A DNA stretch of 19,694 bases from an uncultured Coriobacteriales bacterium (GTDB taxonomy: Bacteria; Actinomycetota; Coriobacteriia; Coriobacteriales; UMGS124): contig CAIFEU010000002.1 in assembly GCA_903789505.1 (NCBI GenBank), positions 28,424-48,117 on the forward strand, in the 5' to 3' direction. The notes under the pieces are model-generated. The model did no database searches. It worked only from the letters and a program-made list of their open reading frames with translations, and had not been told where the DNA came from. The first letter of the stretch is position 1. Each line of letters starts with the position of its first letter. The position numbers and the translations under genes are program-made. Positions 7,299 to 14,433 of this stretch are shown here, one piece after another.

Positions 7299-8108
7299 GT
7301 GGCTGACCTGATGCGAGGGACGCGCGCCAGCGCCCGCCCCGGCGAGGGGGCGCCCGGCGGGGTGCAGGTGCTCAATCGCGCGTTCGACCTGCTCGAGGAG
7401 CTCGCCTCGCACCGCGAGCCGGAGAGCCTGACCGACCTCGCCCGGACGACGGGGCTCAGCAAGACCACCGCGTACCGCATCCTGTCGACGATGGTCGAGC
7501 GCGGCTACGCCGCCCGCGCGCTCGACGGGGGCTACACCGTGGGGCACCGGCTGTTCGCGACGGCGTCGAGCCGCATCGACGCGCTCGACCTTCAGGCGGA
7601 GGCCCGCCCGCGCGTGCTTGCGCTCCAGCGCCAGCTGCACCTCACCTCGTACCTGGGCGTGATGGACGGCCCCTTCATCTCGATTATCGAGAAGGAGACC
7701 TACGGGGAGCTCGCGGACGGCTTCGTCGAAGTCGGCAGGCGCTACCCGTCCCACTGCTCCTCGATGGGCAAGTGCATGCTGGCGTGCCTTTCGAGCCGCG
7801 ACCTGTCCGACATGCTCGCGGGCTTCGAGCTCAAGGCGTTCACGCCCCGCACGATCACCGACAAGGACGAGTTCCGCGCGCACCTGCGCAAGGTGCGCGA
7901 GCAGGGATGGGCGTCGGACATCGAGGAGTCGAGCCCGGACCACCGGTGCGTCGCCGCCCCCGTGTTCAACTTCCGCGGCGACGCCATCGCCGTCGTGGGC
8001 GTGAGCGGCTCCAACGACGAGATGCCCGACGCGCGCATCCCCGAAATCGCCCGGCACGTGGTGCGCGCCGCCAAGGAGGTCTCGGGGAGCATGGGCTACG
8101 CCGAGTGA
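7299..8108 (+). CDS. IclR-family transcriptional regulator
   Basis: DNA-binding ligand-responsive repressor or activator. N-terminal winged helix-turn-helix at about residues 22-85 (VLNRAFDLLEEL, then LTDLARTTGLSKTTAYRIL with the recognition helix, then the GGYTVGHRLF wing), followed by the IclR effector domain at about 90-262 (RPRVLALQRQLHLTSYLGV, SHCSSMGKCMLA, APVFNFRGDAIAVVGVSG). At 269 residues it has standard length. I chose the GTG at 7299 because GGAGG (7285-7289) lies nine bases upstream; the ATG at 7311 has no ribosome-binding site. It diverges from alaA and converges on the Tat flavoprotein gene. The palindrome at 10059-10075, upstream of that flavoprotein, makes the flavoprotein a candidate target; the alaA operon is the alternative. 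Confidence 0.93.
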   Translation: MADLMRGTRASARPGEGAPGGVQVLNRAFDLLEELASHREPESLTDLARTTGLSKTTAYRILSTMVERGYAARALDGGYTVGHRLFATASSRIDALDLQAEARPRVLALQRQLHLTSYLGVMDGPFISIIEKETYGELADGFVEVGRRYPSHCSSMGKCMLACLSSRDLSDMLAGFELKAFTPRTITDKDEFRAHLRKVREQGWASDIEESSPDHRCVAAPVFNFRGDAIAVVGVSGSNDEMPDARIPEIARHVVRAAKEVSGSMGYAE

Positions 8109-8128
8109 CGATGCCGCGCGCGACGCAC

Positions 8129-8193
8129 GAGCGGGCGCGGCGGGGTCGGGGCGCCGCCGCGTGACGGCGTCCCGGCACCCCGCGCGCCCGCTC
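8129..8193. terminator. Long hairpin between convergent iclR-like and flavoprotein genes
   Basis: Outer arms GAGCGGGCGCG...GGGGT and ACCCC...CGCGCCCGCTC (one unpaired base) enclose a second stem CGGGGCGCCG / CGGCGTCCCG (one G-T pair). It lies in the 116-base gap between two convergent stops. No T-tract on either strand; a bidirectional transcription end is likely. Confidence 0.5.
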
Positions 8194-8224
8194 AGGGCAA
8201 CCCCCGGGGCGGCCCCCGGCGCGC

Positions 8225-9886
8225 CTACGCCTTGGCGGCGCTCACGCCCGCGATGCGACCCCAGTTGAGCGTCCCCTGCAGGCACGTGCCCGACCCCGGG
8301 TAGTACGGGCCCAGCCAGCCGCCCGAGTTGGTCCCGGCGGCGAACAGGTGGCCGATCTTCTCGCCGTACCTGTCGATGACCTGGGCGTCGGTGTCAATCT
8401 TGAGGCCGCCGATCGACCCGATGTTGGTGTTGACGGTCTTCCAGGCGTAGAAGGGCGGCTCGTCGAGGGCGGTGAGCTGGACCGTGCGCCCGAACAGCGT
8501 GTCCTCGCCCGCCGCGACGTCGGAGTTCCACTTGTCGACGCTGAAGCCCAGCACGTCGGGACTCACGCCCATCTGCTGCGCGAGGCCCTCGACCGTGTCC
8601 GCCGTGACCATGCTCCCGTCGTCGAGCGCAGCCTGGAGCTTGTCGGGGTCGCTCCAGCTTGCCTGCGAGACGCCCGTCATCTTGCTGTCCATGACCATCC
8701 AGACGCACCCGGTCTGCCCGGTCTGGTCGTCGAAGCCGCCCTCCTGCATGCAGGCGTTGAAGATCGCGCGGCAATGGAACGCGTAGGTGGTGTCCTCGCG
8801 CACGAAGCGGTTGCCCCTCTGGTTGACCAGGATGTAGGGAATCTCGGGGTTGGTGTTATTCGTGTAGGACCAGGTCTGGAGCAGCAGGTCGACGCAGCCG
8901 CCGAAGCGCGCGATGTCGGCGCCCATGCCCACGCCCAGGATGATGCCGTCACCCGTGTCGGTCGCGGCGGTCGCCACCGCCTGGGTCTTGAGGTCCCAGT
9001 ACTGCTGGGGGTTGAACGCGCGAGCGAGCTGCTCGTTGTGCTCGATGCCGCTCATCGCGAGCACGACGCCGCGCTTGGCGAGGAACGCGCGCCCGTCCTC
9101 GGTCACGACGCCCGCAGCGGAGGAGTCCGCGGGGTCGCGGATGATGCCCGCCACGCGCGTCCCCGTCAGGATCTCGCCGCCGGCGCCGCGCACGGCTGCC
9201 TCGGCGTTGGTCGTCCACACGACCCCTCCCGTCTTGGAGGCGTCGGCGGCGTCGGTGATCAGGTGGATGCGGTCTGCCAGCAGCGAGGTGTCGGTGTACG
9301 AGGCGGGATAGCAGCCGAACACCTTGCTGAAGGTGATTCCGAAGCTGTCCGCCATCCACTGCAGATTGTCCGCGGCATCGTCGGCCATGACGCGGACCAG
9401 GTCGGGGTCGACCAGGCCCTCGGAGTCGTTCATCCAGAACTGGAAGTGCCTGTCGGCGGTGTCGTCCTCGACGTTGACCTTGCCGAGGCTCTTCTGCCAT
9501 GGGGTGCCGGCCGCCTGGACGGCGCCCTCCGCGAGGGAGGTCGTGCCGCCGCAGGAGTCGGCGCGCTCGATGACGAGCACGCTCGCGCCCTGCTCGAGTG
9601 CGGCGTACGCCGCCGTCAGCCCCGAACCGCCCCCGCCGCACACGATGACGTCGTACGTCCCCTCGGGCTGGGCGAGGGAGACCTCCCGCGCGGTGAGCCC
9701 GCTGTACGAGCCGAGGACGACCTCGTAGCCCGACGTCGAGGACCTGGCCGCGTCCGCGTCGCCCGAAGACGACGGGGAGGGCGCCTTCTCCGCGGCGAGC
9801 GCCTCCGAGCCGAACGACAGCGCCATGACCGAGACGCCGAGCGCGGCAGAACTGACGAAGCCCCTGCGAGTAACCTTTTCCATCAT
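8225..9886 (-). CDS. Tat-exported FAD-dependent oxidoreductase (fumarate reductase/KSTD-like flavoprotein)
   Basis: Exported flavoprotein of the FAD-binding-2 superfamily, which reduces or dehydrogenates activated C=C bonds in anaerobic respiration or steroid and drug metabolism. The N-terminus is a Tat signal: TRRGFV at residues 6-11, a hydrophobic core, then an Ala-x-Ala-like site near SEALAA (about 27-32). The FAD domain begins at about 78 with DVIVCGGGGSGLTAA (80-94) and the acidic E107 ending the second strand; CGGTTSLAEG follows. VNQRGNRFVRE and the C-terminal GPYYPGSGTCLQGTLNWGRIAG are typical of the superfamily. There is no FMN-binding domain, and I could not place a fumarate-reductase active-site Arg with confidence, so the substrate is open. 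Two ATGs stand in tandem (9886 and 9883); the second has the better spacing to the GGGGG. The longer frame to 10045 is rejected: it lacks signal-peptide logic and crosses the promoter. Confidence 0.9.
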   Translation of the reverse strand: MMEKVTRRGFVSSAALGVSVMALSFGSEALAAEKAPSPSSSGDADAARSSTSGYEVVLGSYSGLTAREVSLAQPEGTYDVIVCGGGGSGLTAAYAALEQGASVLVIERADSCGGTTSLAEGAVQAAGTPWQKSLGKVNVEDDTADRHFQFWMNDSEGLVDPDLVRVMADDAADNLQWMADSFGITFSKVFGCYPASYTDTSLLADRIHLITDAADASKTGGVVWTTNAEAAVRGAGGEILTGTRVAGIIRDPADSSAAGVVTEDGRAFLAKRGVVLAMSGIEHNEQLARAFNPQQYWDLKTQAVATAATDTGDGIILGVGMGADIARFGGCVDLLLQTWSYTNNTNPEIPYILVNQRGNRFVREDTTYAFHCRAIFNACMQEGGFDDQTGQTGCVWMVMDSKMTGVSQASWSDPDKLQAALDDGSMVTADTVEGLAQQMGVSPDVLGFSVDKWNSDVAAGEDTLFGRTVQLTALDEPPFYAWKTVNTNIGSIGGLKIDTDAQVIDRYGEKIGHLFAAGTNSGGWLGPYYPGSGTCLQGTLNWGRIAGVSAAKA

Positions 9887-10001
9887 TTCCCCCTTCACGA
9901 TGGACCGGCGCGCACATCGGGCGACCCCGCGTGCGCGAGATCGACCGGGAGCCCCGCCCCACGCCCCCTCGGCGTGGCTGCGCGTCTCCCGCGACGCCAT
10001 C

Positions 10002-10030
10002 AGTATTCGCCCCCGCGGCGCGCCGTTCAA
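10002..10030 (-). promoter_or_regulatory. Promoter of the Tat flavoprotein gene
   Basis: Minus strand: TTGAAC (10025-10030), 17-base spacer, AATACT (10002-10007). This is a good sigma-70-type match, placing the transcription start near 9995 and leaving a leader of about 110 bases. Confidence 0.6.
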
Positions 10031-10058
10031 CCGACGCGGTGCCACGATGCGGTACCGG

Positions 10059-10075
10059 GTTCCATGATGTGGAAC
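10059..10075. promoter_or_regulatory. 17-bp perfect palindrome, candidate IclR-type operator
   Basis: GTTCCA-TGATG-TGGAAC, six-base arms, five-base centre, 29 bases upstream of the flavoprotein -35. TTCCA/TGGAA half-sites with short spacing resemble operators described for IclR-family proteins. I saw no second copy in the window. Binding by the 7299-8108 product is inference. Confidence 0.5.
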
Positions 10076-10081
10076 AGAAAG

Positions 10082-10210
10082 ACGAAGGGAGACGGGGGGG
10101 GCCGCCGGGGGGGCCCCCCGCGCGCCCCGGGGGCCCTCTTGCGCCCAAACACCCCCCGCGGCCCCGGGGCCCGCCCGCGGGGGCCCCCCCCCGTCTCCCC
10201 AGGGCTTCGT
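10082..10210. repeat. Large G/C inverted repeat between flavoprotein and mihF
   Basis: Left arm from ACGAAGGGAGAC plus G8 pairs with C9 plus GTCTCCC and a distal CTTCGT; the 10087-10103 and 10182-10199 segments match but for one extra C. Between them are further G/C blocks that fold on themselves. Nothing coding is visible. It may be a very stable hairpin or an artefact of reading or assembling such DNA. Confidence 0.8.
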
Positions 10211-10233
10211 GCGATATGGTGAAGCCGCGTCTG

Positions 10234-10257
10234 CTGCCGTGCGCGTGTCGACGGCAG
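10234..10257 (-). terminator. Hairpin downstream of mihF
   Basis: CTGCCGT and ACGGCAG (7-bp perfect arms, 10-base loop), about 58 bases beyond the mihF stop. A second small stem, GGCTTC/GAAGCC, follows at 10203-10226. Neither has a T-tract. Confidence 0.35.
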
Positions 10258-10314
10258 GTGGCCTTGCCGGCGGCGACGTCCCTGCGCAGCGGCCTGCGTG
10301 ACGGTGTAAGGAGG

Positions 10315-10629
10315 CTACTCTGCCTTCTCGAGCATCTCAAGAATGGCGGCCTTCTGGTTGGCGCCCAGCCCTCCCAGACGGCGGTTCTCGGCAATCTCGA
10401 GCTCCTGCATCGTCTTGTCGGCCTTTGCCTTGCCCCAGCCGGGCAGAGACTTGAGGAAGTCGGTGACCTTCATCTTGGTGACGACGGGGTCATCGGACTC
10501 GAGCGCCTCGCGGGCGCTCATCTGACCGTGCTTGAGGTTGTCCTTGACCTGCGCGCGCGCCTTGCGGGCGGCGGCCGCCTTCTCGAGGGCCTTCTTCCTG
10601 TCTTCCTCGCTAAGCTGCGGGAGCGGCAT
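10315..10629 (-). CDS. mihF: Actinobacterial-type integration host factor (mIHF)
   Basis: Small nucleoid-associated DNA-bending protein, unrelated in fold to the HU/IHF family of proteobacteria. An N-terminal charged helix (EEDRKKALEKAAAARKARAQ, about residues 8-27) leads to LKHGQMSAREAL, VTKMKVTDFLKSLPGWGKAKADKTMQEL and the signature EIAENRRLGGLGANQKAAIL, where the G-x-G-K segment forms the helix-two-turn-helix DNA contact. The 104-residue length is usual. The ATG at 10629 is right: AAGGAGGA lies four bases before it. A longer frame from 10644 would translate that ribosome-binding site into MKEED. It stands alone between a divergent MFS gene and the G/C inverted repeat, and is probably monocistronic. 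Its presence is a useful marker of Actinomycetota. Confidence 0.95.
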   Translation of the reverse strand: MPLPQLSEEDRKKALEKAAAARKARAQVKDNLKHGQMSAREALESDDPVVTKMKVTDFLKSLPGWGKAKADKTMQELEIAENRRLGGLGANQKAAILEMLEKAE

Positions 10630-10743
10630 GTCTTCCTCCTTCATTCAGTGGCTCAACACACGTGCGGGCGCCTGTGCCCACCTTGCTTCCAGATTACCCC
10701 GGGTGGACCGGGCAAAACCGACGCCCCCATCCGGATGCGAACA

Positions 10744-10758
10744 CATGCTACCAGCATG
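10744..10758. promoter_or_regulatory. Palindrome CATGCT-ACC-AGCATG
   Basis: Perfect six-base arms around three bases, about 50 bases upstream of the possible mihF -10. An operator for mihF or for the divergent transporter is possible; no trans factor is evident. Confidence 0.35.
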
Positions 10759-11109
10759 GGCAGCGCATTGCACGCCAAAGATGCCGCCGAATTCACGCAA
10801 GGCAGAAAAACGGCGGCGGCGCGGAGGCGCCCCCCAGGGACCGACCCGGGCGCACCCGTCGCGCGCGGACGAGTGCGTTTGTCGAGATTTTATCGTCGCG
10901 CCCGGTATCGCGCGCGCCCGTTTGAGCTACCAGACCGTATCATCTCTGGCCGAATGGACGCATGCCTTCGGTGAACGGTCGGTGCCATGCCCCGAGAGCG
11001 AGGGACCCCGCACGGGTCCGCCCGTGCACGCCCGTCGGGCCTCCCGCGGCGAACGAAAGCGGAAGGGGTGCCTCGACGCGCTCGATTGCTCGTCCAAAAG
11101 GGCCCTGTG

Positions 11110-11140
11110 CGGCACGGGAGGGTCAGCCCCCCAGGTGCCG
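11110..11140 (+). other. Leader hairpin upstream of the MFS gene
   Basis: CGGCAC pairs with GTGCCG, and inside it GGG-A-GGG pairs with CCCCCC around a TCAG loop. It lies about 70 bases before the MFS start, without a T-tract. A structured leader or attenuator is possible; it matches no riboswitch I know. Confidence 0.35.
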
Positions 11141-11209
11141 GAATGCACGCCAATGACACAGTTGCGAGGCATGACGGGAGAGCTCCTCGGGAAGGGACGC
11201 GCGCGAGGC

Positions 11210-12475
11210 ATGGAAAACGACGAGGTGTCGCTGCGGAAGGAAACGAGGGACGGCGCCCGCGCGGGGGGCGCGGCCCGACGCGGCGGGCGGCGGCCAGTCG
11301 CCAGCGCCGGGCTGGTCGCCCTCGCCGCCGGGGCGTTCGTGCTCGGGTTCGCCGAATTCGCGATGATGGGCATGCTCCCGAGCGTCGCGCTCGACCTAGG
11401 CGTGAGCGTCCCGTGGGCGGGGAACTTCATCTCCTCGTACGCCATCGGGGTGTGCCTGGGGACGCTCGTGCTCGTGTTCGGCAGGCGCGCGCGACCCAAG
11501 CGTCTCCTCATGGTCCTGGTCGCGATGATGCTGGTCGGGGGCGTCGCGGCGACGCTCTCCCCCGGACCGCGCGCCCTCGTCGCCGCGCGACTTCTCTCCG
11601 GGCTACCCCATGGGGCGTACTTCGGCATGGCGACGATCGTCGCGAAGAGGCTCGCCCCGCCCGGCGCCGAGGGCAGGGCGGTCGGCGTCATGGTGCTGGG
11701 GCAGACGCTTGCGAACACGCTGGGCGTCCCGCTGGGCACGGTCCTGGCGTCATGCCTGACGTGGCGCGCCGCCTTCGGGTTCGACTCCCTGTGCGCGCTG
11801 GCCGCCCTCGCACTCGTCCTGGCGAAGGTGCCCGACGTGAGCCCCATCCCCGACGCCGGCCTGCTCGGCCAGTTCCGCTTCCTGCGCGAGCCCGCCCCAT
11901 GGGTGGTGCTGGGGGCGGTGCTTCTCGGCAACACCGGGCTCTTCTGCTGGTGGAGCTACGTCTCGCCGTGGTTCACCAGCGTCGGCGGCTTCTCGGACGC
12001 CGCCCTTCCGGCGCTTCTTGCCTGGGCGGGGGTCGGGATGGTGGTCGGCTCGCAGGTGGGCGGCAGGATGGTCGACCGCATGAGCGCGGGCAGGTCGGCG
12101 ATGATGGGCCATGCCCTGGGCGCCACCTCGCTGGCGCTGATCTTCCTCGTGTCGGGGGCTTCGCCCGCGCTCGTGGTGCTCCTCGCGCTCTCCTGCTCCG
12201 CCGCCCTGTTCTTCCCTGCCAGCGCGCAGCAGATCCTCATGGTGCAGGTGGGACGAGGCGGCGGGGAGATGATCGGCTCGGCATGCGTACAGGTCGCCTA
12301 CAACGCGGGCAACGCCCTGGGCGCCCTCATCGGCCAGTGCGTGCTCAACGCCGGTGCTACCTACGTGTGGCCGAGCCTCGCGGGGGTGCCGTTCTCCCTG
12401 GGGGCGGTCGCCCTGCTCGCGCTGTTCACCCTTCGCTTCGAGCCGGCGTTCGAGCGTGAGGCGCTCGGCAGGTAG
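11210..12475 (+). CDS. MFS transporter, AraJ/sugar-efflux type
   Basis: Twelve-helix major facilitator, proton-coupled exporter of the AraJ/SotB/Ydh type; the substrate is unknown. The cytoplasmic N-terminus (about 30 residues) is Arg-rich. Helix 1 (LVALAAGAFVLGFAEF) carries the F-x-x-G-F-x-E-F signature of this subgroup, and MMGMLPSVALDLGVS follows. FGRRARPKRLL is the loop 2-3 motif A, ARLLSGLPHGAYFGMA the helix-4/5 signature, and the second half starts near PWVVLGAVLLGN. The 421 residues fit the family. ATG 11210 lies just before the charged N-terminus; ATG 11171, in frame, would add 13 residues, and both have only weak GAGG-like sites, so the start is uncertain. No adjacent gene indicates the cargo. 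Confidence 0.88.
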   Translation: MENDEVSLRKETRDGARAGGAARRGGRRPVASAGLVALAAGAFVLGFAEFAMMGMLPSVALDLGVSVPWAGNFISSYAIGVCLGTLVLVFGRRARPKRLLMVLVAMMLVGGVAATLSPGPRALVAARLLSGLPHGAYFGMATIVAKRLAPPGAEGRAVGVMVLGQTLANTLGVPLGTVLASCLTWRAAFGFDSLCALAALALVLAKVPDVSPIPDAGLLGQFRFLREPAPWVVLGAVLLGNTGLFCWWSYVSPWFTSVGGFSDAALPALLAWAGVGMVVGSQVGGRMVDRMSAGRSAMMGHALGATSLALIFLVSGASPALVVLLALSCSAALFFPASAQQILMVQVGRGGGEMIGSACVQVAYNAGNALGALIGQCVLNAGATYVWPSLAGVPFSLGAVALLALFTLRFEPAFEREALGR

Positions 12476-12492
12476 ACGCGCCGGGAGATGCT

Positions 12493-12520
12493 GGGGAGTC
12501 GCCCAGACGGGGGACTCCCC
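12493..12520. terminator. Bidirectional hairpin between the MFS gene and the IDR operon
   Basis: GGGGAGTC and GACTCCCC arms with an inner GCCC/GGG(G) extension around AGAC, 17 bases after the MFS stop and 105 bases past the end of the convergent gene. Strong stem, no T-tract. Confidence 0.55.
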
Positions 12521-12624
12521 AACCGCATACCAGGCCGGCCCGCGGCGCGGGCGGGGAGCCCCCCGTCGTGTCAGCGCATGGGCGTGGTGATGGCGGGCGC
12601 CAGCTGCCCGCCGGAGCGCGTGCG

Positions 12625-14433
12625 CTATTCGCCCGCCGAACGTTCGTCACCGCGGACGCCGCCGTCGCGCCAGCCGCCGGGGCGGTTGCCGCGGTCGGAG
12701 CTGCGCCCGCCCTCACGGCGGCGGTCGGCGCCGCCCGCGTACCCCGACCTGCCGCTGTCGTCGCGATAGTCGCGACCGTCGCGATAGCCACGTCCGTCGC
12801 GGTCGTAACGCCCCGTACGGCCCTCGCGCCCGTAGCGGTCGCCACCGGAGCGCCCGTCGCGGTCGCGGTAGCCCGAGCCGGGCCTGTCGCCGCGGTCGGG
12901 ACGGCCCCATCCGGCGTCGCCGGACCGGTCGGAGCGGCCGCGACCGTAGCCCCCGTCATGGCCACCGTAGCGGTCGGAGCGTTCGTAGCGGCCCGAGCGA
13001 TCACCGCTGTCATAGCGGTCGTAGCGGTCACGGCGCTCGTCGCGCCCGTAGCGGTCGCCCCTGTCGGACCTGCCCTCCCGGCCGGAGCCGTCCTCCCGGC
13101 TGTAGCGCTCGTCACGGCCGTAGCGATCCGATCGCTCGTAGCGGTCCGAGCGACCCTCGCGACGGTCCCTGCGCTCCTCGTGATGCCGGTCGTCGCGCCA
13201 GCCGCGGTCGGAGCGGTCCCGGTCCTCGCGACGCCGGTCGCCGTAGTCGCCCCAGTCGTCTCCCCCGCGACGGCCGCGACGCCCGCGGTCGCCATCGTAG
13301 TCGTCCCGCGCGCCACGCCCACCGCGCCAGCCGCGATCGCCGTCTCGGTCGTCCCAGTCGTCGCGAGCCTCGCGCCACCCGCGCCCGCCGCGACCGTCCC
13401 TCACGTCGAAGCGCTCGCCCGAGCGCCCGTCATCCCAGCCTTCTCCGCGGTCGCGGCCGCGCCCGTAGTCGCGCGCGTCTCGGTCGTCGCGACCGTCGCG
13501 CTCCCGCGGCTGCCAGTTGCGCTTGTAGAGCAGGCGCGAGTCGGGGCCTCGGCCGGAGCCCTCCTCAACCTTGTACACGCTGAGCTTCCCGGACTTCTCG
13601 TTCACGGTCGCGACCACGCGGCAGCTGCGCCGGTCGTGCGCGACCTCCGAGAGCTGCACGCGCTGCGGGTCGCCCTGCAGGTCGATGTCGACGACCGCCT
13701 CGATCGAGTCGATTCCGCCCGGCTCCTCCGCCGTCTCAATGTACAGCCTGGTCGGGGCGGGACTGGGGTTGCCGTGGGCGTCGAACTCGACGGACTCCAC
13801 ACGCGTGAAGCCCCACCCCTGGGCGGGGACGCCCACCCGCGCGGCGTCTATGAAGCCGAATCGATGCCCCGAGAGCTCGCGCGCCTGCATGAGCAGGCGG
13901 TTCACGAGCGCGATCATCCGGGCGAGCGCGGCAAGCTCCGCAGGGGGGACCGTCTGCCCCGCCTCTCGCGCCTCTCGCCGCGCGGGCTCCGACGGGGCGT
14001 CGCCCGTCTCACCGGCACCGTCCTGGGCGTCGTCTGGCCGCGCGTCCCCGGCGTCGGCTCCGTCGCCGCGCGCGTCATCGGCCGCGCCCGTCGGGCCGGC
14101 AGGCGTCTCGCCGCCGCCCGCGTCACCCGCGTCGGCATCGTCACCCGCGTCGGCATCCGCGGTCCGCCTCACGACCTGGTCCATCATCGGCATGCCCAGG
14201 TACGTCGCCTCCAGCGCCTCGCCGATCCCGGGCACCGAGGGGTCCCACGCGAAGGCGTACGAGGTCTTCTCCGGCTTCTTCCTGCGCTGCGTCACGACGG
14301 GCACCAGCCCGCCCACGCCCCGCGGGAAGGGCGGATGCCCGTCGTCGACAGGCAGCGCCCTGCGCGGCACGCTGATCTGCACCCGACCCTGACCGAGCGC
14401 CGAATTGTCACCTAGCAGTCTCATCGATGCCAT
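12625..14433 (-). CDS. Unknown protein with Arg/Asp/Gly/Tyr-rich disordered C-terminal tail (operon gene 2)
   Basis: I do not recognise the family. Residues 1-88 look folded (VQISVPRRALPVDDGHPPF, then TSYAFAWDPSVPGIGEALEATYLG). Residues 90-160 are an Asp/Ala/Gly linker. Residues 161-306 look folded again: a helix PAELAALARMIALVNRLLM and a beta-rich part with FGFIDAARVG, TRLYIETAE, VVDIDLQGDPQRVQL, VVATVNEKSGKLSVYKVEEG. From about 312 to 602 the sequence is almost only R, D, G, Y, S and E, in loose repeats of the SDRYGRDERY and GYRDGRDYRDD kind. No signal peptide or membrane segment. Its start overlaps the stop of the upstream gene: ATG 14433 has AGGA very close; ATG 14424, in the ATGA overlap, is the alternative. 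Translational coupling is likely. The 615-codon antisense frame here is a shadow of these repeats. Confidence 0.82.
   Translation of the reverse strand: MASMRLLGDNSALGQGRVQISVPRRALPVDDGHPPFPRGVGGLVPVVTQRRKKPEKTSYAFAWDPSVPGIGEALEATYLGMPMMDQVVRRTADADAGDDADAGDAGGGETPAGPTGAADDARGDGADAGDARPDDAQDGAGETGDAPSEPARREAREAGQTVPPAELAALARMIALVNRLLMQARELSGHRFGFIDAARVGVPAQGWGFTRVESVEFDAHGNPSPAPTRLYIETAEEPGGIDSIEAVVDIDLQGDPQRVQLSEVAHDRRSCRVVATVNEKSGKLSVYKVEEGSGRGPDSRLLYKRNWQPRERDGRDDRDARDYGRGRDRGEGWDDGRSGERFDVRDGRGGRGWREARDDWDDRDGDRGWRGGRGARDDYDGDRGRRGRRGGDDWGDYGDRRREDRDRSDRGWRDDRHHEERRDRREGRSDRYERSDRYGRDERYSREDGSGREGRSDRGDRYGRDERRDRYDRYDSGDRSGRYERSDRYGGHDGGYGRGRSDRSGDAGWGRPDRGDRPGSGYRDRDGRSGGDRYGREGRTGRYDRDGRGYRDGRDYRDDSGRSGYAGGADRRREGGRSSDRGNRPGGWRDGGVRGDERSAGE
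12628..13500 (-). repeat. Degenerate codon repeats encoding the polyampholyte tail
   Basis: On the plus strand, GTAGCGGTC, CGGTCGTAGCG and similar 9-12-base units recur irregularly through this stretch. They encode the R/D/G/Y tail and invite slipped-strand length variation. No perfect tandem array. Confidence 0.6.

Larger units (their letters stand above)
10645..11209. other. 565-base spacer between divergent mihF and the MFS gene
   Basis: No convincing gene. Minus strand: TAATCT (10691-10696) is a possible mihF -10, without a good -35. Plus strand: TATCAT (10938-10943) is a possible MFS -10 sitting inside an imperfect operator-like repeat CCAGA-N10-TCTGG (10930-10949); no matching -35. The palindrome at 10744 and hairpin at 11110 are listed separately. 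The frames that cross this region are Arg/Pro-rich and lack ribosome-binding sites. Confidence 0.4.

Noticed and set aside
9887..10045. N-terminal extension of the flavoprotein frame
   Set aside because: It would put 53 Arg-rich residues before the Tat signal and cross the promoter; the ATG pair at 9883-9886 has the ribosome-binding site.
8348..10222. 624-codon plus-strand frame over the flavoprotein gene
   Set aside because: Antisense shadow of a high-GC gene; the minus strand has a Tat signal and FAD motifs, while this frame has no recognisable domain and runs into the G/C tract.
10962..11156. Small plus-strand frame of 64 codons as a leader peptide
   Set aside because: No ribosome-binding site and only Arg/Pro/Ala-rich random-looking sequence.
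10987..12459. 490-codon frame overlapping the MFS gene
   Set aside because: Arg-rich +1 shadow without membrane segments, while the real frame encodes a complete transporter.
12628..13500. Possible CRISPR or tandem-repeat array
   Set aside because: Units are short, irregular and keep the reading frame of a protein tail; no regular spacers.
12568..14415. 615-codon plus-strand frame, Ala/Val-rich
   Set aside because: It is the antisense of the R/D/G/Y repeat tail; the composition follows from the complementary codons, there is no domain and no ribosome-binding site.
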